A stretch of 64,000 nucleotides of DNA from Halomonas cupida (lineage in GTDB: Bacteria; Pseudomonadota; Gammaproteobacteria; Pseudomonadales; Halomonadaceae): assembly GCF_900142755.1 (NCBI RefSeq), contig NZ_FRCA01000005.1, positions 186,001-250,000 of the forward strand, written 5' to 3'. Below are positions 54,152-61,637 of the stretch, piece by piece (within the stretch, counting starts at the first letter, position 1; each line of letters begins with the position of its first letter). Under the pieces are notes generated by a model. It was not told the origin of the DNA. It worked only from the letters and a program-made list of their open reading frames with translations, and ran no database searches. Position numbers and translations under genes: made by a program.

Positions 54152-55122
54152 GATGCGGTATCCAGCGTCGGCAGCACCTGCTCCATCTTGTCGGCAGTGC
54201 TGTCGAGATACTCACGGAAGGCGTCGCCATCCCGATAGTTGACCTGATACCCCGCCTCGTTCATGCGCTCGATAAATGCCGGCGATGTCAGCAATTGACC
54301 GAGGCGCTCTTCCAGGGCCACCTTGACGTCTTCAGGAAGGTCGGCTGGCGCCGCAATGCCACGGAAGGTTCCCCATTGCACTTCTTCGCCGGTTAGTTCC
54401 TGCCAGGTGGGCACATCGGGTGCGAGGTCGCTGCGCTGGCTATCCATCACCGCCAGAATACGGATACTGCCGTCCTCGGCGGGCCCTACCGCCTCACCCA
54501 GAGACATGAAACCGGCCTGCACATGCCCACCCATCAATTGCTGCAGTTGCATGGCGGCACTGGCGTTGTGCACATAGCGGAAACCAAGATCGTTCTGCTG
54601 GGCCAGCGAGACGGCGGTGATATGATGCGACGTCGAATTACCGGGAGTGGCGATGCTGACGTCCCCGTTGCTCGCGGCATCAAGGAAGCTCTGCAGATCC
54701 GTCAACTCGCTGTCGGCCGCGGTCACGACCACTCCAGGGTCAAGGTTATACAGGGCCAGAGGGGTAAAACTGTCCAGATCGTAACTGACTTCCTTGGTCA
54801 GGGCGTTGTTGATCACGGACGAAGTCATGGCCAGCAGTGTATAACCGTCGGCAGGAGCCTTGCTGACGTAGGTCTGGCCGATGACCGCACCGCCTCCCGG
54901 CATGTTCTTGACGATAAACTGATGACCATCGAATACATCCGGTGCGGCCTCGGCGATCAGACGCCCCGTGAAGTCCACGGCGCCTCCCGCATCGAATGGC
55001 ACAATATAGTCGATGTTCTGCGAAGGATAATCTGCGGCATACAGTGGAGCGGCCAGAGTCGCAGCCATCAGCGCCAGCGGCAGTCGAGTGTGGAGTGATA
55101 GTCGAGTCAAGCGATAGGTCAT
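54148..55122 (-). CDS. tctC: Tripartite tricarboxylate transporter, solute receptor TctC (set 3)
   Basis: About 324 residues. The signal peptide (THRLPLALMAATLAAPLYA region) is followed by 'DYPSQNIDYIVPFDAGGAVD' and 'FIVKNMPGGGAVIGQTYVSK', the TctC core, and 'GTFRGIAAPADLPEDVKVAL'. Start 55122 has AGGGA 8 bases upstream. Ligand unknown; proximity to the cdo/rhodanese/lyase cluster makes a sulfur-containing organic acid a reasonable guess. Upstream is a dispersed repeat. Confidence 0.95.
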   Translation of the reverse strand: MTYRLTRLSLHTRLPLALMAATLAAPLYAADYPSQNIDYIVPFDAGGAVDFTGRLIAEAAPDVFDGHQFIVKNMPGGGAVIGQTYVSKAPADGYTLLAMTSSVINNALTKEVSYDLDSFTPLALYNLDPGVVVTAADSELTDLQSFLDAASNGDVSIATPGNSTSHHITAVSLAQQNDLGFRYVHNASAAMQLQQLMGGHVQAGFMSLGEAVGPAEDGSIRILAVMDSQRSDLAPDVPTWQELTGEEVQWGTFRGIAAPADLPEDVKVALEERLGQLLTSPAFIERMNEAGYQVNYRDGDAFREYLDSTADKMEQVLPTLDTAS

Positions 55123-55228
55123 GGTGGAAGTCCCTGATGATATTTGTTGGAAGGACCCCTTCAAGCTATGCCTGAATACTTGACGTTTCAATTAAACAAA
55201 ACACCGAAAAGCATAAGTGCTGCTTATT

Positions 55229-55406
55229 TATTGACCCGACATGCCTTCATGTTGGGTTAATGGCGGCACAGGGACGTGCCGCCGTCGGCCATCAGGCCGA
55301 CGCGAGACCGCACCACACCAGCAGATCCGCGCATCTGCGCCAGTGCGGTGCGGTGCGGACGACAATCAAATCGATCAGGATGAGCTATTTGATTGCCATG
55401 TTAATA
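55229..55406 (+). repeat. Hairpin-rich dispersed element, copy 2 of 3
   Basis: 178 bp, near-identical to the copies at 39086 and 60318; it starts TATTGACCCGACATG and ends CATGTTAATA. It differs by a short GTGCG duplication (GTGCGGTGCGGTGCGG) in the fourth stem. The flanks share only the TA-type ends. The remaining sequence to the protease stop (55407-55555) holds no gene. Confidence 0.9.
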
Positions 55407-55555
55407 AAAACAGTCCCTTGATCTTCATCGCTGAACACTTCAGCTCGACCTCTACCCCCCGAGAGCGTCTTTCTGCCCCTCGTCAGACTCGCCCCTGGTT
55501 GGCAGGGGCGAACCGACGATCGATCAGAGTTGCAACGGCATCCACTGGCAACGAC

Positions 55556-56521
55556 TCAAGGCCCGTTGCCGGATGCCACTGCGTCCGCTGCAGCACAGGG
55601 CACTCTCTCGCCGACATGACTACGCGGTCCATCAAGGCAAGCATGCATCCGAGCGACCTGCCCTCGGCTGAACATACTCATGGTGTCATCATCGACATAG
55701 TCCATGAAGTTCATGAACATATCGCCATGAGGCCCGTTCTCGCAGGAGACAGTGGGGAACGTTGGCTTTCCTGTATTGGGACCGGCCTGATTGGGCGTGT
55801 CATCGACAAAGTCGCTGCCTGAGCAGCCATCACCATCATCCCCCCAGATATGACGCAGGTTCAGCCAGTGGCCGACTTCGTGCGTGGTGGTGCGGCCAAG
55901 GTTGGAGGGCGCCGTTGCGGTTCCCGTGGTACCGAATGCGGTATAGGTAACCACAACGCCATCGGTGGCCGCCGGGCCGCCGGGAAACTGGGCATAACCC
56001 AGCAGACCAGCGCGCAATTGGCAGACCCAGATATTGAGATAGCGATCCGCGGGCCAGGCATCATGACCACCACTGGCCGTGGACTTGACGCTGTCATCGA
56101 CATCGAAGCTGTCACGGGGGGTCTGGGCGCGGGTGATACCTTCGGTGGGGTTGCCATCCGGGTCGACGCTGGCCAGGACAAACTGGACCCGTGCATCTCC
56201 GGCCAGTTCGATGAAGGGCTCGGGGATCTGTTGGCGATCGGGGTTCTGGGCGCGAAAATCCTGATTCAGTACAGCAATCTGGCTCTCGACCTGCTCCCGA
56301 GAGATGTTCTGCTCAGCGGTATGATGAACGACATGCACCACGACCGGAATCCTGGTACAGCCTTCGCGCAGGGGGCTTCCCGCTCGCCGGGCACGAAATG
56401 CCAGCTCCTCGATCTGTGCCTGGCGTGCGGCATAATCCGGGTCGCTATCGAGCAGTCGATGATGCACCTGCATGGTGCCGCAACCACGACAGGACGCCGA
56501 ACGAGCATGCTTGTCAGCCAT
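55556..56521 (-). CDS. Zinc metalloprotease, pappalysin/cytophagalysin (M43) type
   Basis: About 321 residues. Zinc site HEVGHWLNLRH (H214, E215, H218, H224) is the HExxHxxGxxH of metzincins; MFMNFMDYVDD supplies the Met-turn. 'IPVVVHVVHHTAEQNISREQ' and 'QIAVLNQDFRAQNPDRQQIP' are typical N-terminal stretches of the M43 group. The N-terminus (CRGCGTMQVHHRLLDSDPDY) lacks a signal peptide, which is unusual for this normally secreted family. A small conserved-looking gene lies 80 bp upstream. No propeptide is evident. Confidence 0.9.
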   Translation of the reverse strand: MADKHARSASCRGCGTMQVHHRLLDSDPDYAARQAQIEELAFRARRAGSPLREGCTRIPVVVHVVHHTAEQNISREQVESQIAVLNQDFRAQNPDRQQIPEPFIELAGDARVQFVLASVDPDGNPTEGITRAQTPRDSFDVDDSVKSTASGGHDAWPADRYLNIWVCQLRAGLLGYAQFPGGPAATDGVVVTYTAFGTTGTATAPSNLGRTTTHEVGHWLNLRHIWGDDGDGCSGSDFVDDTPNQAGPNTGKPTFPTVSCENGPHGDMFMNFMDYVDDDTMSMFSRGQVARMHACLDGPRSHVGERVPCAAADAVASGNGP

Positions 56522-56601
56522 GATGATCCTCCATTGATTCCATTCCGGCCTCCGTCACTGCCAGGAGGCACCTGTTTCCAGTATCCCTGCACAACCTCTC
56601 T

Positions 56602-56922
56602 TCAGCGCCGACACAGCACCAGCGTATCAAGCGCCAGGGTCTCGATCTCGTAATCCCCTTCCCATCCCGGAAGGGTCAGGTGCAACACTCGACCGCCACA
56701 ACTCCAGCTGCCTTCGGCTTCACGTTGAAGGCTATCGGTAGGACTGCCGACCAGCAGCTCGGCATGGCCATCGGCGTGGAGACACAGGCGCCGCCGAGGT
56801 TTTCGGGTCGGCGGCATGGGTACCGATACCTCCCGCCAGACCAGATAACCCGGTCGCTTCTCCTCGTGGATCTCGGCCCACTGCCTCGCCAGCATCTCTG
56901 GTCGAACACTGCTTGAGCACAT
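56602..56922 (-). CDS. Hypothetical protein next to the metalloprotease
   Basis: About 106 residues, not recognised. It has basic and hydrophobic stretches (MPPTRKPRRRLCLHADGHAE, LLVGSPTDSLQREAEGSW) and a beta-rich C-terminal half (GRVLHLTLPGWEGDYEIETL) that could form a small lipocalin- or cystatin-like sheet. No signal peptide. ATG 56922 has GAGG 7 bases upstream; an ATG at 56949 lacks one. As it precedes the M43 protease in the same direction it could be an inhibitor or partner; this is only a guess. Confidence 0.55.
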   Translation of the reverse strand: MCSSSVRPEMLARQWAEIHEEKRPGYLVWREVSVPMPPTRKPRRRLCLHADGHAELLVGSPTDSLQREAEGSWSCGGRVLHLTLPGWEGDYEIETLALDTLVLCRR

Positions 56923-57278
56923 CAGCTGCCTCGATTGTCGAGTCTTCATTTATGCAGACATGCGAATCAACAGAAAAGTGCCTGAAAAACTCCCCTTCAG
57001 GCGAGCTTCGTTCTACCATCATGCTGGCTGGTCACCGCCCGAACGTCCATTACGGAATATTTCATGCATTTCGTCAGATTCTCACCCTTCTGCGATGGGT
57101 GCAGAAACAACCTGTTTTACCGCCCATGAACGCAAATTAACGCCATTTTCCAGTCAAAACACCGCTGAATTCCGCCTCCATCTCTCGCAAAGGCATCTAC
57201 CATGCCTTATACTTTGGTCGTAAATTAACCACACCTTCACTCTTGTCTCTGGCCACCATCCGTCGCCGGGAGGTCTTA

Positions 57279-58496
57279 ATGTCGTTCAAGATTACCGCCA
57301 TCCGGGCACGTTACCCGCGTCTGGCCGAGCTCGCCCTGGCCCTTGGCGGCTTCGGTATCGGGACCAGCGAGTTCGTGATCATGGGTCTGATGGAGCGTGT
57401 CGCCGGTGACCTCGCCGTGACTCCAGCGGACGTCGGCTATGCCATTTCCGCCTACGCACTCGGCGTCGTGGTTGGTGCGCCCCTGATCTCGGCACTCGCC
57501 GCTCGGGTACCGCGACGCACTCTGCTGATTGCGCTGATGCTGGTGTTTGCCCTCGGCAATATCGCCAGCGCCATGGCTCCGGATTTCTGGTCCTTTGTTG
57601 CGTTACGCTTCGTCGCTGGTCTTCCCCACGGTGCCTACTTTGGTGTCGCGGCGCTGGTGGCTGCTGCTGCGGTACCCATCGAGGAGCGAGCCCAGGCCGT
57701 CAGTCGCGTCATGCTGGGGCTGACCAGCGCCATTGTTATTGGTGCGCCATTGGCCACCTGGGCAGGCCAGTGGATGGGCTGGCAGTTCGCTTTCTACGCC
57801 GTCGGCGTGATCGCCTTCATTACCATGGCCATGATCCGGTTGTTTGTGCCGCGCCAACCACATGATGTTCAGGCCAGTCCAAAACGCGAGCTGACTGCTC
57901 TGGTCAAACAACGCGTGCTGTTTACCCTGGGGGTTGCCAGCATCGGCTTCGGTGGCATGTTCTCGGTATTCAGCTATGTAGTGCCGACGCTGCGCACTCA
58001 GGCCGATATGCCGGAAGTGGTAGGCCCCTGGGTGCTGGCGATCTTCGGTATCGGCGGCATTCTCGGCAATCTGGTGGGGGCCCGCGCTGCCGACCGAAAC
58101 CTGATGAAGGCGGTTCCACGCATCCTGCTCTGGTGTCTGGTGGTACAGGCAGGCTTCTACTTCGCAGCCAATAACCTCTACACCGGGATTCTGTTTGTCG
58201 GCCTGGTGGGCACCAGCATGGCACTGGGGCCGGCGCTGCAGACCCGGTTGATGGATGTGGCAGGCGATGCCCAGACCATGGCGGCTTCGATGAACCACGC
58301 CGCCTTCAACTGCGCCAATGCGTTGGGCGCCTGGCTGGCTGGCGTCACCATCAAGTCCGGGGCAACCTGGTCATCCAGCGGTCTGGTCGGTGCCGGGCTG
58401 GCTCTGGGCGGCATGCTGGTGTTCTACATCGGCCTGCGTATGGAAAAGCGCAGTGATCAGCGTCGTGCTGATGCTGCACAGTCCGAGACCCACTGA
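57279..58496 (+). CDS. MFS transporter, DHA1 (AraJ/YdhP-like) drug or sugar efflux type
   Basis: About 405 residues with 12 hydrophobic segments. 'ALALGGFGIGTSEFVIMGLM' and 'AYALGVVVGAPLISALAARV' followed by PRRTLL match DHA1 exporters such as YdhP/AraJ; RFVAGLPHGAYFGVAALVAA is the second conserved region. Probably exports arabinose-like sugars or drugs; not determinable. ATG 57279 with GGGAGG 6 bases upstream. The upstream 56950-57278 is AT-rich promoter DNA with no gene. Confidence 0.92.
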   Translation: MSFKITAIRARYPRLAELALALGGFGIGTSEFVIMGLMERVAGDLAVTPADVGYAISAYALGVVVGAPLISALAARVPRRTLLIALMLVFALGNIASAMAPDFWSFVALRFVAGLPHGAYFGVAALVAAAAVPIEERAQAVSRVMLGLTSAIVIGAPLATWAGQWMGWQFAFYAVGVIAFITMAMIRLFVPRQPHDVQASPKRELTALVKQRVLFTLGVASIGFGGMFSVFSYVVPTLRTQADMPEVVGPWVLAIFGIGGILGNLVGARAADRNLMKAVPRILLWCLVVQAGFYFAANNLYTGILFVGLVGTSMALGPALQTRLMDVAGDAQTMAASMNHAAFNCANALGAWLAGVTIKSGATWSSSGLVGAGLALGGMLVFYIGLRMEKRSDQRRADAAQSETH

Positions 58497-58510
58497 CGGC
58501 GTCGCTTATG

Positions 58511-58564
58511 GAGGGCACGCCTCCCCACAGCTGTCCGGCTCAAGGACACGGGGAGTGTGCCCTC
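58511..58564. terminator. Long hairpin between convergent MFS and CdsA-like genes
   Basis: GAGGGCAC...CTCCCC...TGTCC pair in order with GGACA...GGGGAG...GTGCCCTC, giving a long stem with small bulges and a 7-base tip loop. It lies in the 88-bp space between two convergent stops. No T tract, so likely a bidirectional stem-type terminator. Confidence 0.65.
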
Positions 58565-58584
58565 AGGCCACAGAGTCGTCTCCG

Positions 58585-59538
58585 CTACACCACCGACCAG
58601 AAGTAACGCACCACATGAAAGAAGATCGGTGCCGAGAACACCACGGAATCGAGACGATCGATAAAGCCACCATGCCCTTCGATCAAATGCCCCCAGTCCT
58701 TGATGCCGCGGTCGCGCTTGATCGCTGACATCACCAGCCCTCCGGCAAAGCCCAGCAAGGCAATCATCAAGGCCAGAGCCGCCGCCTGCAGGAAGCTGAA
58801 CGGCGTCATCCAGGCCAGGCCACCACCAATCAACGTGGCGCTGGCCACCCCTCCGATGAAGCCCTCCACCGTTTTCGATGGTGACAGGTTGGGCGCGATC
58901 GGGTGGCTGCCCAACAGCTTTCCCCATACATACTGCAGCACATCGCTGAGCTGGACGACCACGATCAGGAAGGCAATCAACAGTACATTACGCCCTTCAA
59001 AGCCGGGAATCTCGAGGCTCAACAACGCCGGCACGTGGGAAACGCAGAACACGCAGATCATCAATGCCCACTGCACTTCACTGATACGCACCAGATAGCC
59101 ATGGCTGTCGCCACGCAATGCGGAAACCACCGGCAACAGCAGAAAGGCATAGACCGGGATGAAGATCGAGAACATTCCGTAGTACTGCTGCCAGACGAAC
59201 AGATACTGCACCGGTAGCACCACAAAGAACACCAGTGCCAGCGCCCAGTGATCGGACTGACGTGCCTGCACCAGGCTGATGAACTCACGCAATGCCGAAA
59301 AGGACGCGAAGGCAAACAGCAGCACCACCGCGGTACGCCCACCCAGCAACGCGATACCCAGCAGAACGGCCATGATCCACCAGGATCGAATCCGCTGATT
59401 GAGGTTCTCGACCACCTCGTTGTCGCCCTGAGGTGAGTAGCGCCGCCTGAGCATATGGCCAATCACACTGGCCACCGTCAGCAGGCCGGTTACTGCACTG
59501 AGTAGGGTCCAGAGTCCCGCGGGAATGGTGCTAATCAT
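58585..59538 (-). CDS. Phosphatidate cytidylyltransferase-like (CdsA/YnbB type)
   Basis: About 317 residues, eight or so hydrophobic segments. The signature NLSPSKTVEGFIGG and 'SAIKRDRGIKDWGHLIEG', HGGFIDRLDS is that of CdsA enzymes, which make CDP-diacylglycerol from phosphatidate and CTP. Similar to the YnbB subgroup rather than the core cdsA, which usually lies with uppS-dxr. ATG 59538 has GGAGGGG upstream and overlaps the upstream acyltransferase stop by 8 bases, so they are one operon making and activating phosphatidate. Confidence 0.9.
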   Translation of the reverse strand: MISTIPAGLWTLLSAVTGLLTVASVIGHMLRRRYSPQGDNEVVENLNQRIRSWWIMAVLLGIALLGGRTAVVLLFAFASFSALREFISLVQARQSDHWALALVFFVVLPVQYLFVWQQYYGMFSIFIPVYAFLLLPVVSALRGDSHGYLVRISEVQWALMICVFCVSHVPALLSLEIPGFEGRNVLLIAFLIVVVQLSDVLQYVWGKLLGSHPIAPNLSPSKTVEGFIGGVASATLIGGGLAWMTPFSFLQAAALALMIALLGFAGGLVMSAIKRDRGIKDWGHLIEGHGGFIDRLDSVVFSAPIFFHVVRYFWSVV

Positions 59539-60217
59539 CCTTTTCCCCTCCATGGGCCGACGACAGTGCCAGCAGTGATGCTCGAGCGCGCTCAAGGAAG
59601 GCCTCCCGGCTCTCCTGGTGCTGCAGAACCAGAGGCTCACCATAGATCACACTGCACAGCAGCGGAATGGGGACCACCTCACCTTTGGGCAATACACGGT
59701 TGAGATTATCGATCCATACCGGCACGAGCTCCACCTCGGGGTGAGCTCGTGCCAACCGGTAGATACCTGAGCGAAATGCCTGCAGCGGCTGGTCCGTGGT
59801 ATTGCGCGTGCCCTCCGGAAACAGGATCAGCGAGTCTCCGGCATCGAGTGCCGCATTCATCACATCCAACGGGTTCTCTCCATTTGGGTCAGGGACACGC
59901 TCGATCAGCACGCCGTGAAAGACATCATGAATCAGAAAGCGCTTGAGTCCCGAGGACCGCCAGTAATCCGCCCCCGCTACCGGCCGGGCCCTGCGGCGCA
60001 GACGTGGTGGCAGCGTCATCCATATCAATACGAAATCGCCGTGACTGGCATGATTGGCGAAGTAGATGCGCTGACCCGGCAGAGGTTCCAGCCCTTGCCA
60101 CACCGGCCGTGCCGTCGTTATCAGACGCGCCACCATGCGTACCGCTACCGCGGTGAGTGATGCCATCCATTGCCGAATCACGATGCTGCCTCCCGCTGTG
60201 GCCAGGAGTTCCATCAT
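59531..60217 (-). CDS. 1-acyl-sn-glycerol-3-phosphate acyltransferase family protein
   Basis: About 228 residues of the PlsC family: NHASHGD (N55 H56 ... D61) is the H-x4-D catalytic box and FPEGTR (133-138) the glycerol-phosphate binding motif. It acylates lysophosphatidate to phosphatidate or a similar acceptor. Directly upstream of a CdsA-like gene with overlap. Likely one step of a side pathway of phospholipid synthesis. Start uncertain; ATG 60166 is a shorter alternative. Confidence 0.9.
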   Translation of the reverse strand: MMELLATAGGSIVIRQWMASLTAVAVRMVARLITTARPVWQGLEPLPGQRIYFANHASHGDFVLIWMTLPPRLRRRARPVAGADYWRSSGLKRFLIHDVFHGVLIERVPDPNGENPLDVMNAALDAGDSLILFPEGTRNTTDQPLQAFRSGIYRLARAHPEVELVPVWIDNLNRVLPKGEVVPIPLLCSVIYGEPLVLQHQESREAFLERARASLLALSSAHGGEKDD

Positions 60218-60317
60218 AGCGGAGTTCAGAAGCCCGCCAACTTATGCGATACTTCGCCCCCTTCCGCTGGGCCAGACCTTGATGCCGACTCCATCATCGG
60301 CACGGCATGCTCCCCCG

Positions 60318-60492
60318 GATATTAACCCGGCATGCTTTCATGTTGGGTTAATGGCGGCACAGGGACGTGCCGCCGTCGGCCATCAGGCCGACGCGAGACC
60401 GCACCACACCAGCAGATCCGCGCATCTGCGCTAGTGTGGTGCGGACGACAATCAAATCGATCAGGATGAGCGATTTGATTGCCATGTTAATA
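60318..60492 (+). repeat. Hairpin-rich dispersed element, copy 3 of 3
   Basis: 175 bp, same orientation as the copies at 39086 and 55229. Here the fourth stem is perfect (CCGCACCACAC with GTGTGGTGCGG) and the last stem reads TCAAATCG/CGATTTGA, so the base changes between copies keep pairing. Ends TATTAAC...GTTAATA. It lies 38 bp before gmk, at the right edge of the accessory region. Confidence 0.92.
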
Positions 60493-60521
60493 ACTGTTCC
60501 ATCCTTCGACCGCGATAATAG

Positions 60522-61148
<627 letters not shown>

Positions 61149-61207
61149 ACCAAGACCTTCGTCTTGTCAGAAGCAACCAGCATCAAGTAATCTAGCCTGT
61201 CTATTTG

Positions 61208-61279
61208 CAGGTGCTCCCCCGGGCCCGGTCTGTACAGAACAGACGTCGGCGGGGGTATAGCCCGTTAGGCCAGCACCTG
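61208..61279 (+). promoter_or_regulatory. Structured leader between gmk and rpoZ (candidate RNA element)
   Basis: CAGGTGCT (61208-61215) pairs perfectly with AGCACCTG (61272-61279), enclosing CCCCCG/CGGGGG and a hairpin GTCTG...CAGAC. The nested arrangement would fold into a multi-branch RNA just before the rpoZ start (36 bases). Could be an mRNA leader, an attenuator or a small RNA. No named family fits that I can recognise. Confidence 0.45.
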
Positions 61280-61314
61280 TCAGACACACAGTTTGTCATT
61301 TCAGGAAGGGCCCT

Positions 61315-61572
61315 ATGGCACGAGTTACCGTCGAAGATTGTCTGGAAAACGTCGAGAATCGCTTCAAGCTGGTGATGATTTCCACCCAGCGCGCTCGTCA
61401 GCTGGCCCGCGGCTCCCGTGATGCCCTGCTGCCGTGGGAAAACGACAAGCCTACCGTCATGGCACTGCGCGAGATCGCCGATGGCCTGATCGACTCGAGT
61501 GTCCTTGATGAGCCGCTGGAAGCACCGACCCGCTTCCGTCCGGAATACCAGGCCTCGCCCTCCGAGGAGTGA
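61315..61572 (+). CDS. rpoZ: RNA polymerase omega subunit
   Basis: About 85 residues; '[20 protein letters not shown]' and 'RARQLARGS' followed by [15 protein letters not shown] are the omega signature. It helps beta' folding and is a ppGpp-binding site together with beta', fitting its place before spoT. AGGAAGGG lies just upstream. Confidence 0.97.
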   Translation: MARVTVEDCLENVENRFKLVMISTQRARQLARGSRDALLPWENDKPTVMALREIADGLIDSSVLDEPLEAPTRFRPEYQASPSEE

Positions 61573-61637
61573 TCACCTCCGCCGAGTCGGCCTGACGCCA
61601 CTCACGGAGCTCTCATCCAGCACTCGGGGCACGCCAC

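Noticed and set aside
60318..60492. Open frame through the dispersed element (e.g. NPACFHVGLMAAQGR in copies 1 and 3)
   Set aside because: The same words recur only because the DNA repeats; stems explain the conservation, starts differ and copy 2 shifts frame.
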